A DNA stretch of 64,000 bases. Source: Chlorobiaceae bacterium. GTDB lineage: Bacteria; Bacteroidota; Chlorobiia; Chlorobiales; Chlorobiaceae. The notes beneath the pieces were generated by a model. It was not told the DNA's origin. It made no database searches and was given only the letters and a program-made list of their open reading frames with translations. The stretch spans positions 38,209 through 102,208 of the forward strand of contig JAAXXL010000001.1 in the NCBI GenBank assembly GCA_013334485.1, read 5' to 3'. Positions 10,117 to 20,895 of this stretch are shown in pieces; positions within the stretch are counted from its first letter, which is position 1, and each line of letters opens with the position of its first letter. Position numbers and translations under genes: made by a program.

Positions 10117-11400
10117 TTGCAAAAGAATATCAAGAACGTCAGCGAAACCGAACAGGAAGTGGAAATCATCCTTTCCACTGAAGAATTCGGTGCCGATTAT
10201 AACCAGGAACTGGAAGAGGCAAAAAGAACCATTCAGATCAAGGGATTCAGAAAAGGACATGCTCCGGCAAGCCTGATCAAAAAACTTGCAGGCCCCTCGA
10301 TTGAGGCAAATATTGCTGAAAAACTGGCTTCAAAACATTTCGGAGATATTGTCGAAACCGAAAAGATCAAACCGGCAAGCCGAGCCCAGTTGATAGATTT
10401 CATTTTCACCCCCGAGCTTCTGACTATCCGCCTCTCCTATGAGATCCATCCTGAGTTTGAAATCAAGGATTACAGCGGCTACACCTTCACACAAACCAGC
10501 TACACCATCGGTGATGAAGATGTGCAACGCGAAATAAATCTTATTCTCAAGGGTCATGGCACCATGATTACGGTCAATGAACCCGCAGCGGCAACAGACA
10601 CCGTGGTTGGCGATGTGATCCACATCAATGCAGAGGGCGAGCCTGACGAAGAGCAGAAAACCGATAACCACCACTTCAACCTCGAGTACCTTCCCGAGGA
10701 GAACCCTTTCCGTAAAGAGCTTACAGGGAAAAAAGCGGGTGATGTGGTTGATGTGACAGCAGAACAGAAGGATGCCGATGTCGAACCGACACGCTTCCGG
10801 GTTACCATCAGCGAAGTCAAGCGCCTCGAACTGCCTGAACTGACTGATGATCTGGTCAAGGAGATCACTGGCGGACGCTTTGAATCAGTCACCGACTTTA
10901 CCAGCGATGTCCATATTCAGCTCACCCAGCACTTCAGCGCAAAATCAGAAGAGGAGCTGCTTGAATCGATCTCTGCTAAACTGATTGAAGAGAATCCTGT
11001 CCCCACACCTAAAACCATGGTGGAGTCCTTCTCGAATATGCTGGTAGAGAATGCCAAACGGCAGATGGGCGGCAACTTCCCGAAATCGTTTGACGAAAGC
11101 CAGTTCCGTCTGGCCATGAAGCCTAATGCAGAAAAACACGCACAATGGCTTCTTATCAGCCAGAAAATCGCCGAACTCGCAGAGCTTACCGTAACGGATG
11201 ATGACATCAAGGCCTATGCAGAAAAAGAGGCCGGTAAAAATGCTTCGGCAAATGCTGAAGATCTCTTGAGCACCTACCTCTCGGCAGAGTTCAGGGATTA
11301 CATCACCGACACCATTCTTAAAGACAAGATCTACGAGATCATCAAGTCGAAAGTCACGATCACCGAGGAAGCTACGCCGATCCCGGTTCACCACGCCTGA
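10117..11400 (+). CDS. tig: Trigger factor (TTG start)
   Basis: 427 aa; [18 protein letters not shown] ribosome-binding signature; FKBP-like and C-terminal regions. Confidence 0.92.
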   Translation: MQKNIKNVSETEQEVEIILSTEEFGADYNQELEEAKRTIQIKGFRKGHAPASLIKKLAGPSIEANIAEKLASKHFGDIVETEKIKPASRAQLIDFIFTPELLTIRLSYEIHPEFEIKDYSGYTFTQTSYTIGDEDVQREINLILKGHGTMITVNEPAAATDTVVGDVIHINAEGEPDEEQKTDNHHFNLEYLPEENPFRKELTGKKAGDVVDVTAEQKDADVEPTRFRVTISEVKRLELPELTDDLVKEITGGRFESVTDFTSDVHIQLTQHFSAKSEEELLESISAKLIEENPVPTPKTMVESFSNMLVENAKRQMGGNFPKSFDESQFRLAMKPNAEKHAQWLLISQKIAELAELTVTDDDIKAYAEKEAGKNASANAEDLLSTYLSAEFRDYITDTILKDKIYEIIKSKVTITEEATPIPVHHA

Positions 11401-11416
11401 TCACCATCATTTCATA

Positions 11417-11457
11417 AAAAAAGGCAGAAGTTTCCACATAAACTTCTGCCTTTTTTT
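11417..11457 (+). terminator. Rho-independent terminator after tig
   Basis: AAGGCAGAAGTTT-CCACAT-AAACTTCTGCCTTTTTTT perfect stem; A-run on the other side may make it bidirectional with acpS. Confidence 0.85.
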
Positions 11458-11479
11458 ATTTATCACTCTCTCCTTCCCG

Positions 11480-11842
11480 TTACTCCATGTATATCAGCGC
11501 GGTGGCGACCGCAGCATGACGGTCATGGGCAATAGAGATTTTAATAGCGCTCCCTGAAGGAAAACAACCGGTATCAACCGTCCGCACAAAGGGACGGCCA
11601 CGACCATCATTGAGAACTTCAAAGCTCTTCCAGTGCACTTTTGCGGAAAAACCTGTACCAAGCGCTTTAACTACAGCCTCTTTGGCCGCAAATCTTCCAG
11701 CAATACTCGCAATGACCTGGGGTTTGTGCAGGCATATATCGATCTCCTCCTGGGAGAGAAACCTCTTGAGAAACTTCATTCCATAGCGGCTGTATACCTT
11801 TTCGATCCGGTCCAGATCGACGATGTCAACTCCAATTTCCAC
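11480..11842 (-). CDS. acpS: Holo-[acyl-carrier-protein] synthase
   Basis: 120 aa; GVDIVDLDRIEKV, AGRFAAKEAVVKALGTGF. Confidence 0.93.
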   Translation of the reverse strand: MEIGVDIVDLDRIEKVYSRYGMKFLKRFLSQEEIDICLHKPQVIASIAGRFAAKEAVVKALGTGFSAKVHWKSFEVLNDGRGRPFVRTVDTGCFPSGSAIKISIAHDRHAAVATALIYME

Positions 11843-11854
11843 GTGCAGCGCCGT

Positions 11855-12739
11855 TCAGGCCAGATTAATTGTCAGTGAAAGATCAAGAGCCCTGACGCTG
11901 TGTGTCAGTTCACCAATTGAAATAAAATCAACCCCGGTTTCGGCAACCTCAAGCACATTGTTCAGGCTGATATTGCCCGACGCTTCAAGGAGAACCTTGC
12001 TGCATGCGCTCCGGACATACTCAACGGCCTCTTTCATCAGCTCGGGAGTAAAATTATCGAGCAGGATAATATCCGGCAGGCATACCAGCGCACGGCTCAA
12101 CTCATCCATACTGCGCACCTCTGTTTCAATCTTGACATCAAGATTATGTTTTTCCCGGTACTTCCGGGCTCTTCGGATTGCCTGCGCAACCCCGCCTGAA
12201 GCGTCAATATGGTTATCCTTGATAAGAATCATGTCAAACAGGCCGAAACGGTGGTTGACTCCACCGCCTATGCGTACCGCCTCCTTGTCAAAATAACGCA
12301 ACCCCGGAGCGGTTTTTCGTGTGTCAAGAATTTTTGCTGCCGTATGGCTGATTCGATCAACATAGGTTCTCGTTCTGGTCGCAATACCCGACATCCGCTG
12401 CATAAAATTGAGTGCTGTCCTTTCTCCAACCATCAAGGGAGCAACCCTGCCGCTAATTTCAAGAATCAGCTCTCCACTCCGAACCGTTTCACCATCTTTT
12501 CGCAGCGGTCGAACCGACAGTTCCGGATCACAGGCTGCAAATATCTGAACGGCAACATCAACGCCACCTGCAACACCATCCTCCTTAGCCTTTACCAGTG
12601 CACTACCCTCCTGATGGGGATCAATGGTTGCAAGTGTTGTAATATCTCCTGTATAGCGATCTTCCTCGAGAGCAAGCATAATGGCCCTTGAGCGGCACCC
12701 TTCATAAAAATCACTTCGCGCCTTCATCATAGTTACCAC
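11855..12739 (-). CDS. nadC: Nicotinate-nucleotide diphosphorylase (carboxylating)
   Basis: 294 aa; ERTALNFMQRMSGIATRT, DTRKTAPGLRYFDKEAVRIGGGVNHRFGL. Confidence 0.95.
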   Translation of the reverse strand: MVTMMKARSDFYEGCRSRAIMLALEEDRYTGDITTLATIDPHQEGSALVKAKEDGVAGGVDVAVQIFAACDPELSVRPLRKDGETVRSGELILEISGRVAPLMVGERTALNFMQRMSGIATRTRTYVDRISHTAAKILDTRKTAPGLRYFDKEAVRIGGGVNHRFGLFDMILIKDNHIDASGGVAQAIRRARKYREKHNLDVKIETEVRSMDELSRALVCLPDIILLDNFTPELMKEAVEYVRSACSKVLLEASGNISLNNVLEVAETGVDFISIGELTHSVRALDLSLTINLA

Positions 12740-13003
12740 TCTTGAAACATTAACAAATAATTGTTCTGCAGGTTCGGCTTTCCAAACGCTCTTAAAACAA
12801 AAGGTAATATATTTTTACCATTCAGACCACCTCCACATCAACCCTCCGCAAGTCATCTCATGGCCGTTCTCCACCACGCAGAAGCACGGTATCCAGGATG
12901 GGCAGAGAATTTACATTTTTCAGTTTTGATTTAAGAGTTTTGTCCCTAACATTGTTAGCTTTAACCGGAACGGTGCCTATAACTGATCAGATGATTTTTC
13001 TTT

Positions 13004-13381
13004 ATGACACAGCACTCCCTTTCATGCGTCCGGCTGGTTAACATGGTCTTCTATGCGCACCACGGGGTTCTCCGCGAAGAGCATACAGTCGGGGCCAAAT
13101 ATGAAGTTGATGCGGAACTCTGTTTCGACTATACCGATGCTGCCCGGCATGATGATATCACAAAAACCATCGATTACGGTGCGGTCTACCGCAAAATACG
13201 GGAAGCGCTGACCCTCAGAAAATTTTTTCTTATTGAGGCTGTTGCCTATGAGATAGCCAACGATCTTCTTGCTGACTTTCCGGTGATTGAACGTCTCTCC
13301 ATAAGGGTACGCAAGCGAAACCCCCCTGTTGACGGCATCTGCGACTATGCGGAAGCCGATTACACCGCGTCCCGTCGCTGA
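13004..13381 (+). CDS. folB: Dihydroneopterin aldolase
   Basis: 125 aa; FYAHHGVLREEHTVGAKYEVDAEL, RVRKRNPPVDG. Confidence 0.9.
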   Translation: MTQHSLSCVRLVNMVFYAHHGVLREEHTVGAKYEVDAELCFDYTDAARHDDITKTIDYGAVYRKIREALTLRKFFLIEAVAYEIANDLLADFPVIERLSIRVRKRNPPVDGICDYAEADYTASRR

Positions 13382-13386
13382 AAAAT

Positions 13387-13893
13387 ATGACTCAGCACAA
13401 AGCATTTATTGGTATCGGATCCAATATCGGAGACCGGCTCCACCATCTGCAGGAAGCAGTCAACCGGCTTGCTCTCCTTGAAGAGACGGCGCTCCTCTCT
13501 CTCTCCTCCGTTTATATGACTGAACCTGTAGGCGAGGCGGGCCAGAACCGTTTTTACAACGGCGTTGTTCTTGTTGAAACCGCCCTGGAACCTGAAGAGC
13601 TTCGCCGGCAGTGCAAAATCATAGAGCTGGAGCTTGGAAGACCACTTGATTACCCCCGATGGAGCCCAAGGGTCATTGACCTTGATATTCTGCTCTATGA
13701 CGACAGGATAATCACTACTCCAACCCTCACCATACCACACCCTGAACTGCATTGCAGGAAGTTTGTCCTGCTGCCCATGCTTGATATCACCAACCCGCTC
13801 CATCCCTCCTCAGGAGAGAGCGCCCTGCAGCTTCTTGAGCAGTGCAGTGATCCATCTGTTCTGATAAAAATAAAAGAGCGGCTCCTGCCATAA
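13387..13893 (+). CDS. folK: 2-amino-4-hydroxy-6-hydroxymethyldihydropteridine diphosphokinase
   Basis: 168 aa; IGIGSNIGDRLHHLQEAV, WSPRVIDLDILLYD, IPHPELHCRKFVLLPML. Confidence 0.95.
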   Translation: MTQHKAFIGIGSNIGDRLHHLQEAVNRLALLEETALLSLSSVYMTEPVGEAGQNRFYNGVVLVETALEPEELRRQCKIIELELGRPLDYPRWSPRVIDLDILLYDDRIITTPTLTIPHPELHCRKFVLLPMLDITNPLHPSSGESALQLLEQCSDPSVLIKIKERLLP

Positions 13894-13930
13894 AAAAAGG
13901 ACGGGCCACCTTGAAGCAGCGCGTCCTTTG
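13893..13930 (-). terminator. Terminator for the downstream ArsA-like gene (minus strand)
   Basis: Minus strand AAAGGACG...CGTCCTTTTTTT, 8-bp stem followed by a T-run. Confidence 0.6.
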
Positions 13931-13966
13931 TCAATAATTCCCTCAAAAACAGAGGAGCAACTGCCC

Positions 13967-15121
13967 TCAGTTGGCAAAAGTGATGTTGAGATTTCCTTCG
14001 GCAAAATCAGCCCCTTCAGTCTTGCGCCCAACAAGAACATTCGGAAGAATAATACTTTTACGGAAGTTGTTGATGTCAACCAGCAGTTCATCACCCTTGA
14101 TATTAACATTGAGCTTCTTTACCTCCACGTTGGGCAGATAAAGACTCAGTACATATTTCCCATTAACTTTCTCCAACACCTGGGTCTTCTCATTGTTGTA
14201 AAGAATAGCTGCAGGATTTTGGTCGCCGAACATCTCCTTACTTAAATCATGCAGGCGGTCAGTATTGATAATCTCAGCTGTGGACTGCTTCACCTTGAAA
14301 ATCGGCACCGGATAGAAGCAGTTATCAATCACGCCAAGATATTTCGTCTGGATGTCAATAAGGCTCTGCAGATAGGAATCTGTAGAACTTGAAGGGAGAA
14401 TTTTATTGACTACAGCAGCATCAAGCTTGTAGCCGAAAAGATTGAGATAGGTCTGAACCCGCAAAGCCTCTTTGATAACCATATTTTCCGGGTTGAGAAC
14501 AACCCTGAAGGTAGTTATGGACTTATCCTGAAGCATTGCATGCAGCTCTTTCATATGCTCATTTACCTCAGGCATGAGCTTGAAGATATTTTTCTTCGGC
14601 ATGAACTTGCTCAAAAGCGGAGCAGCAAAGCCAATTGCCTTTGAGTGCCAGCCGCCAATCTTGTCGGAATACCAGCCATAAGATTCCGGCATACCAAGCA
14701 ACCGCATGGTCTCGCCTGTCGGAGCAGCATCAACAACAACAACATCATAATCACCTGACTTGGCAGCCTTCCAGATATAACGAAGGCTGATCATCTCCTC
14801 CATTCCCGGCATGATTGCAAGCTCTTCGGCAACAACCTCATTGGCGCCGTCATGCATTAATATCGATGAGAAATAGGAGTAGAGTTCGTTCCAGTTCTCA
14901 CGAATTTCAGCAAGAACATTAACCTCCATCGCAAAGAGGTTTTTTTCAACTTCAAGTGGAGTAGAAGAGAGTTCAACACTGAAAGCATCAGCAAGACTGT
15001 GAGCAACATCGGTACTCATAATCAAAACCCGTTGTCCTCTCCGGGCAATGGCTGTTGCGGTTGAGGCTGAAACGGTGGTTTTTCCTACCCCTCCTTTACC
15101 CAAGTAAAGAATAATTCTCAT
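13967..15121 (-). CDS. ArsA/Get3-like anion-transporting ATPase with C-terminal alpha-crystallin-like region
   Basis: 384 aa; [13 protein letters not shown] deviant Walker [24 protein letters not shown]-terminal beta-rich [31 protein letters not shown]... Confidence 0.9.
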   Translation of the reverse strand: MRIILYLGKGGVGKTTVSASTATAIARRGQRVLIMSTDVAHSLADAFSVELSSTPLEVEKNLFAMEVNVLAEIRENWNELYSYFSSILMHDGANEVVAEELAIMPGMEEMISLRYIWKAAKSGDYDVVVVDAAPTGETMRLLGMPESYGWYSDKIGGWHSKAIGFAAPLLSKFMPKKNIFKLMPEVNEHMKELHAMLQDKSITTFRVVLNPENMVIKEALRVQTYLNLFGYKLDAAVVNKILPSSSTDSYLQSLIDIQTKYLGVIDNCFYPVPIFKVKQSTAEIINTDRLHDLSKEMFGDQNPAAILYNNEKTQVLEKVNGKYVLSLYLPNVEVKKLNVNIKGDELLVDINNFRKSIILPNVLVGRKTEGADFAEGNLNITFAN

Positions 15122-15168
15122 GTTGGTAATAAAACTATTGAGTGGAGTTGATCTTGATTGAAAGCCTT

Positions 15169-16743
15169 TTATTGACCCGACAACTTTTTCTCTTCATCTC
15201 CTCCGCCTTCGAGGCGAATGGCGGCAAAAGCTGCGGCGATATCATCCGGATCCGGGAGATTTTCCTCACCCGAATGTTCAGCAGGTTCAAGCACTTTTTC
15301 TTCTTCCTGCACAATCATTATTTTTTTTCTTGCCGTTCCGGCACCGTTCTCAACGGAAACTTTTGGCAAAGCACTCTCAGGAGCACTTTTTTGCCAGGAA
15401 GAGTCATCCGAATGCAGCATATGCTTGACAATGGCAGGTTGACTCTCGTCAAGCGTCGTTATCGAAATACTCTTGCGCCTGGGTGTATCATCGTCGTCAT
15501 CAAGATCTGCAAATGATCGAGCGCTCTTGATTGATGATGCGGAAGAGACTGTAGTCACCTTACCAGGCAAGGGCTCTCTGCCAAAACAGTCATCGTTTCG
15601 CGTAGCATCATCATCACTGCTGATGTTGATCTTTTTGCGTTGAGTGCCAAAATCATCATCATCAAAAGGGTCCCGGCGATCACTACGAGAGGAGTCTCTC
15701 GCTGATCCTGAATTAGAGGTGCTCTTTGGTGAATTTTTCTTTGGCGAACCGCCAAAACTGGAAGAGAGCTTCATAAGCTTGCTGACAGAACCGATCATAC
15801 CGTCATTGCGGACCGCAGTCTTGACGATATTCATAATGAAACGCTCAGCCTGGGGGTTGTCCGAAATGCTGGTCAGCAGCTCAGTGAGGGCAGAAATCAT
15901 GCCTGGAACATGCTGCAAATCACTGCGAACCTGATCACGAAGTTTAAACGGTGCATCGCCAACAATACCCTTCAGTGAATCAACAACTTTTTTCAGTGAA
16001 GCCGGATCTGTTGGAAGAATATTCTCAAGCCCCTTGAGTGCATCAGCAGGTGAAAAACCACCAGCGCCATGCTCACCGCCATGAGATGCTCCGGAAGAGT
16101 GCATTGGGGGCTGCTGAGCGTGTTCAGATGGAGGGTAACCCATGTTTGCCTTGTACTGTTCAAGCAAATCCTGACCATAGCCAATGTGGCTTTCCTGCTG
16201 CGCAGGGTCAGGTGCAGCTAATCTAAGAGTAATGATCTGGGGGGTACAAACTCCCCTCGCGCCCCTGAGAACAGCATCAGCTACTTCGTCGGGCAGATTT
16301 GAACGAAAATTAAGGCCCAGACGCTCTTCTATGATTGACTCAATAACAGTGTGGAGTTTTAAAATTTGATCTGCTTCACGCAGTTCAACCATATCAAAAA
16401 TCACATAGACAGGATCTTTCTCCTCCCTGCGAATTTTCAGATTGAGCGTTGCAAAATCATGATCTTTATTGCGGCTGTTGACGGAAACCGTACCAAGATC
16501 AAATCGGTCAAGAAAGTCTTTTGTGGAACCTCTCGCCCAGAGATAAACCGCCTTGTCGGTGTAGATCAGGTAGTCCTGAAATGCAATATTACCGACACGC
16601 TCCTGATGTGATTCATAAAAGACCCCGTCAAAAAATGCAATCGGGTTCTCCCCTGCACTCATGAGCCCTTTCTGAAAAAACTCGCTTATATCAGCCTGAT
16701 CGGTCTGTCCTGAAACATACAAAGATATATTTGCCATTACCAC
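15169..16743 (-). CDS. Hypothetical 524-aa protein, folded N-terminus and acidic low-complexity C-terminus
   Basis: ORF between csmA and the ArsA-like gene; likely start MANIS at 16737; Asp/Ser-rich tail with three TxRKxIxI-like motifs. Confidence 0.75.
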   Translation of the reverse strand: MVMANISLYVSGQTDQADISEFFQKGLMSAGENPIAFFDGVFYESHQERVGNIAFQDYLIYTDKAVYLWARGSTKDFLDRFDLGTVSVNSRNKDHDFATLNLKIRREEKDPVYVIFDMVELREADQILKLHTVIESIIEERLGLNFRSNLPDEVADAVLRGARGVCTPQIITLRLAAPDPAQQESHIGYGQDLLEQYKANMGYPPSEHAQQPPMHSSGASHGGEHGAGGFSPADALKGLENILPTDPASLKKVVDSLKGIVGDAPFKLRDQVRSDLQHVPGMISALTELLTSISDNPQAERFIMNIVKTAVRNDGMIGSVSKLMKLSSSFGGSPKKNSPKSTSNSGSARDSSRSDRRDPFDDDDFGTQRKKINISSDDDATRNDDCFGREPLPGKVTTVSSASSIKSARSFADLDDDDDTPRRKSISITTLDESQPAIVKHMLHSDDSSWQKSAPESALPKVSVENGAGTARKKIMIVQEEEKVLEPAEHSGEENLPDPDDIAAAFAAIRLEGGGDEEKKLSGQ

Positions 16744-16949
16744 TACCCGTTCACTTAACTCTTAATGGGACGTTGAAGCGAAATCTATTAAAATTTTAGA
16801 ATAAACAGAAATTAGTCGATCAACAGCACCAATACGCATTCTTGATCAGAAAAGGGAGATGAAAAAGAGTTGCGGAGAATCAACCATCGAATACAAATCA
16901 TGAAGAAACCTTACCGAACATTCAGTAACTGTTCCGGCTTGACACAAAT

Positions 16950-16988
16950 AAAAAAAGGCAGTGAAACATGAAACTTTTCACTGCCTTA
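16950..16988 (-). terminator. Terminator downstream of csmA
   Basis: Minus strand AAGGCAGTGAAA-AGTTTCATG-TTTCACTGCCTTTTTTT. Confidence 0.8.
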
Positions 16989-17009
16989 TCAAAGATGATC
17001 TCTATCTGC

Positions 17010-17252
17010 TTACTTCGCAAACTTTGAAGCAACTTCTTTTGAAGGAACAGCATAACCGGTAACTTCAGGTGATCCACCACGAAGGCTTGTGCCTCCGCCC
17101 ATGCTGCCGTATGCATTGCGGTTGATTCTCATGGTACCTTTGCCCAGTGAATCAAACAGCATACCAACGGTTTCCCAATGGCCTTCAACCATTACTTCAA
17201 AAATGCGACCGGCTGCAGCCAGGATATCAGTAAAAACGCCACCACCACTCAT
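17010..17252 (-). CDS. csmA: Chlorosome baseplate protein CsmA
   Basis: 80 aa [54 protein letters not shown]..., recognised CsmA precursor. Confidence 0.96.
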   Translation of the reverse strand: MSGGGVFTDILAAAGRIFEVMVEGHWETVGMLFDSLGKGTMRINRNAYGSMGGGTSLRGGSPEVTGYAVPSKEVASKFAK

Positions 17253-17341
17253 AATTCCTCCTTGGAATTAAATTATTGGAAAGTTATCTGAGATTTAAAA
17301 CAGTATTCTGCAATCAATTTACAGTAATAAACGAAAAAACA

Positions 17342-17380
17342 CAAAAAAAATAACCGGGGCCGTAACCTGAAGGGCCGCGG
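17342..17380 (-). terminator. Imperfect GC-rich hairpin plus T-rich tract in the csmC-csmA intergenic region (possible attenuator)
   Basis: CCGGGGCC-GTAACCTGAAG-GGCCGCGG (one mismatch); minus strand continues TTATTTTTTTTGT. Confidence 0.5.
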
Positions 17381-17395
17381 AAAGAACAAAACAAA

Positions 17396-17815
17396 CTATT
17401 TTCTTATCGGTCCTTTCTGAAATGAGCCGGTAAAATTCTTGACTGCAGTTGAAGCTGAAACCCCTACATCACCGACAGCAGTTGCCGCATTGGTTGTTGC
17501 ATTTTCAACGGTTTCAACAGCGTTGGCATAAAGCTCGTTTGCAGTTCTTGATGCATCCTTGACAGTAATGGCTACACGGTCAATAGTCTCACCGACCACT
17601 CCTCCGGTATTGCCAAGCAGATTACCAATACCTGAAGCATCAATAACAGCTCCAACGGTACCGGTGACGGTATCAAAAAGGCTACCGGCAATATTCAGGC
17701 TTCCTACAACAGCACTCTGACCGGTCAAGAGAACACTTTCAGCAAGAAAGGTGAGGCGATCTGTAAATTCAAGCTCCTTGAAATCCTTGCGCAGTTTCTG
17801 GTACGATTCCGACAT
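17396..17815 (-). CDS. csmC: Chlorosome envelope protein CsmC
   Basis: 139 aa; position immediately upstream of csmA and hydrophobic Gly/Ala/Val-rich composition match CsmC. Confidence 0.85.
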   Translation of the reverse strand: MSESYQKLRKDFKELEFTDRLTFLAESVLLTGQSAVVGSLNIAGSLFDTVTGTVGAVIDASGIGNLLGNTGGVVGETIDRVAITVKDASRTANELYANAVETVENATTNAATAVGDVGVSASTAVKNFTGSFQKGPIRK

Positions 17816-17939
17816 ATTTTCCTCCCTGGAAATGAGGCTGCAAAACAGAGCCCCGGTTATGATATATAGTTAACGAGATTATATGCAAATAAGTTAAACA
17901 TAAAATCTATGCGAAGCAAACACTCTTCCTCCACCCAAG

Positions 17940-19172
17940 TCAAGCTCTCTGGTGGTGATGGCTTTTCTGTTCTTTCAACAGGCGGTTCTGCTCATTCTGG
18001 TCAAGGTCAAAGGGTATGTGAAGCCATTTGTCCTTGAAGACCGCGTTACCCGGCTCAAGCCCGGTAAGACTGATCGGAAGAGTAATGATTTTCCGCTGGT
18101 TTCCTATCTGAACATAAAGCTCGTCACCGGTAACCCAGACATCAATATCAACAGGATTGGCAAACATCAGCTTCAACTGCACCTCATAAACATCCTTGAT
18201 TCTGACAAATTTTATCGGTGGTTCATCATACATCAAGTCCGACGGGTCCGTGTCACCGTACATATCCTTTGCAAACTGATCAAGAGCGGCAAGACCTACA
18301 ATTTCCTGCTCATACATCCTGAGTTTTTTAACCGGAAGCGGAGCAAAACCCTCTTCAATTTCTCCAAGATACTTCTGCTGGATGGTTTTCCACTTTTCAA
18401 GGTAACCACTGTCCTCATTGGTGTCAAGCAGCCTGTTGACAAGCACCATATCCACCTTGAAACCGTAAAGATTCAGATAGGTCAAAGCCCGCATGGTCTC
18501 CTTTATAGACATCTTCTCCGCATTCATGACCAGACGTACCGTTGACTTCACATTATCCGTCAGAATTTCACGGATATCCTCAAGCTCTTCAAAAACCTGG
18601 TCAACCGACTCAATCGCATCTTCAGGAGGAACAAAATGGGCAATCTTGTCAGACATTTTCGAAAGCGGCTTGCTGAGCGGGCGGATTATATATTTATTGA
18701 CATTTTTTATAGCTTTCATTCCCCATGCAAGCGTATCGGGAAGAGAGAGCAGCCGGAGGGTCTCTCCGGTCGGGGCAGTATCGAGCACCAGCACATCATA
18801 AAGTCCGGAGGTTTTATACCGCTTTATTCGCAAGAGTGAAAAAAGCTCTTCCATTCCGGGAAGAATAGTCATCTCATCAGTCATCACCCCGGAAACACCC
18901 TGGGCCATGAACACCTTTGCATAGTATTTCTGAACAGACTGCCAGTTCTGCTTGAGATCTACATAAGGGTTAACCTCAATGGCATGAAGGTTCTCCCTGA
19001 TTTTTGTAGGTTCAGCACCAAGAGGAAGGTTGAATGAATCCGACAGACTGTGAGCAGGATCGGTTGAAAGAATAAGGGTACGATAACCCATACCTGACAA
19101 ACGGACTGCTGTAGCTGCTGATACACTGGTTTTGCCTACCCCGCCTTTACCAGTAAATGTTAAAATACGCAT
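17940..19172 (-). CDS. ArsA/Get3-like anion-transporting ATPase with C-terminal alpha-crystallin-like region
   Basis: 410 aa; [41 protein letters not shown]-terminal KDVYEVQLKLMFANPVDIDVWVTGDELYVQIGNQRKIITLP. Confidence 0.92.
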   Translation of the reverse strand: MRILTFTGKGGVGKTSVSAATAVRLSGMGYRTLILSTDPAHSLSDSFNLPLGAEPTKIRENLHAIEVNPYVDLKQNWQSVQKYYAKVFMAQGVSGVMTDEMTILPGMEELFSLLRIKRYKTSGLYDVLVLDTAPTGETLRLLSLPDTLAWGMKAIKNVNKYIIRPLSKPLSKMSDKIAHFVPPEDAIESVDQVFEELEDIREILTDNVKSTVRLVMNAEKMSIKETMRALTYLNLYGFKVDMVLVNRLLDTNEDSGYLEKWKTIQQKYLGEIEEGFAPLPVKKLRMYEQEIVGLAALDQFAKDMYGDTDPSDLMYDEPPIKFVRIKDVYEVQLKLMFANPVDIDVWVTGDELYVQIGNQRKIITLPISLTGLEPGNAVFKDKWLHIPFDLDQNEQNRLLKEQKSHHHQRA

Positions 19173-19447
19173 GAACCGAAGTTTGGAATATTAAATGACT
19201 ACGGACAAAGAGTTCAAGATATAACTCTGAACTATTTCTGCAAGAGTTCAAACATACACAGTTCGAACAATGTTAAAAAATTATTATTCAGACACTCTTC
19301 TCCCCTTTTTTTTCGGAATGGAAAAAAAGGGATATTTCATAAGTACACAAGAAAAAAAGATGCACAACGCAAACAGCTTGCAAATGAGAGGACAACTCTA
19401 TTAATTGACCTCAACGTTTATCATCCTTTCACCCTCATTTATTTGAA

Positions 19448-20254
19448 ATGAGCCCAGATATGATCGAAACAAATGCTCTTGCCGATGTCAGGGCAACCAT
19501 TACAGAAAACCGCCGTATCAGCAGCGATATCACCATCATTACACTGGAGTGCCCGGAAATTGCCATTGCAGCAAAACCGGGAAACTTTGTCAATGTCAAG
19601 GTCAGCAACACAACACAACCACTGCTCAGACGACCCTTTTCCATCCACAATGTCAGAGACAACTCAATTGACATCATGGTCAAATCTGTCGGGTGCGGAA
19701 CCGCTATCTTTTGCGACAGCGCTGAAGGCACTCCCATGATGGTACTTGGTCCGCTGGGTAACAGTTTTAATACCTCCAGCCGGAACTTCGACACCGCTCT
19801 TCTTCTCTCCGGAGGAATAGGCACAGCACCAATGTACTTTCTGGAACAGACACTTGCCCACGAAGAGAAAAAGGTAATCAACCTCGTCGGGGGCAGAACC
19901 GAAGCAGACCTGATCGCACCGGGACTTACCAATGTGCAGTTTGCTACCGATGACGGTTCAGCAGGCTTCAGGGGAAATGTAGTGGCGCTGCTTGAGAGTG
20001 TACTGCCCTCCATTGACCGGAAAGGAGGTGTGAAAGTATTTGCCTGCGGCCCCAATCCCATGCTCAAAGCACTGGCAGGATGCTGCAGAAAACATCACCT
20101 CCCGTGTGAGCTATCACTCGAATCGGTTATGGGCTGCGGCATCGGCATCTGCTACGGCTGCAGTGTTGAAATCAACGATCCTGACGGAGGGATCCGCTCC
20201 ATTCTGCTCTGCCGGGAAGGTCCGGTCATCGACGCCGAACTTTTTGTACTATAG
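19448..20254 (+). CDS. pyrK: Dihydroorotate dehydrogenase electron-transfer subunit
   Basis: 268 aa; RRPFSIHNV FAD motif, GGIGTAPMYFL, CGIGICYGCSV [2Fe-2S] motif. Confidence 0.9.
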   Translation: MSPDMIETNALADVRATITENRRISSDITIITLECPEIAIAAKPGNFVNVKVSNTTQPLLRRPFSIHNVRDNSIDIMVKSVGCGTAIFCDSAEGTPMMVLGPLGNSFNTSSRNFDTALLLSGGIGTAPMYFLEQTLAHEEKKVINLVGGRTEADLIAPGLTNVQFATDDGSAGFRGNVVALLESVLPSIDRKGGVKVFACGPNPMLKALAGCCRKHHLPCELSLESVMGCGIGICYGCSVEINDPDGGIRSILLCREGPVIDAELFVL

Positions 20255-20327
20255 AACACTGAGATATATCTTCAAAAACATGGGAAAGGCATTCCCGAAA
20301 GCTTTTTTCAATGAACCCTGATACACT

Positions 20328-20834
20328 ATGGCAAAAGGACTCAATAAAGTAATGCTGATAGGTCGCCTCGGCAAAGATCCGGTAACCCGTCAGGCCGGCA
20401 GCAGCACAGTATGCAACTTCACCATCGCCACAAGCGAAACATTCAAGGATGCACAGGGCTCGAAGCAGGAAAGAACCGAGTGGCACAACATTGCCGTATG
20501 GGGACGACTTGGCGAGATATGCCAGCAGTACCTTACAAAAGGTCGCGAAGTCTATATCGAAGGTAAGCTGCAAACCCGAAGCTGGGACGACCCGAAAAGC
20601 GGCGAAAAGAAATATGCCACTGACATTGTCTGCACAGACATGCAGATGCTTGGCAGTCAGAGAGATTCCGGTGCCGGCAGTGGAGGATACAGTGATGGCG
20701 GCGCATCGAATTACGAACGTCAGGCAGACAAAACTCAGCCACGCGACTATCAGGGGGACTCCGGCTATCCTGCACCATCTGCTCCTCCTTCAGCGCCCAT
20801 GCTTGAAAGCGACAAGGATGACCTTCCGTTTTAA
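20328..20834 (+). CDS. ssb: Single-stranded DNA-binding protein
   Basis: 168 aa; [22 protein letters not shown]-terminal DKDDLPF. Confidence 0.97.
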   Translation: MAKGLNKVMLIGRLGKDPVTRQAGSSTVCNFTIATSETFKDAQGSKQERTEWHNIAVWGRLGEICQQYLTKGREVYIEGKLQTRSWDDPKSGEKKYATDIVCTDMQMLGSQRDSGAGSGGYSDGGASNYERQADKTQPRDYQGDSGYPAPSAPPSAPMLESDKDDLPF

Positions 20835-20895
20835 TGAGACGCTGAGCGCCGGGTTCTCAACGCCCGGCACTCAGCACTTAGCACTTTTTTAATCA

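Noticed and set aside
17952-18545. 197-aa plus-strand ORF
   Set aside because: Antisense to the ArsA-like ATPase; no motif.
19435-20067. 210-aa minus-strand ORF
   Set aside because: Fully antisense to pyrK, whose FAD and [2Fe-2S] motifs are clear; no recognisable domain in the antisense product.
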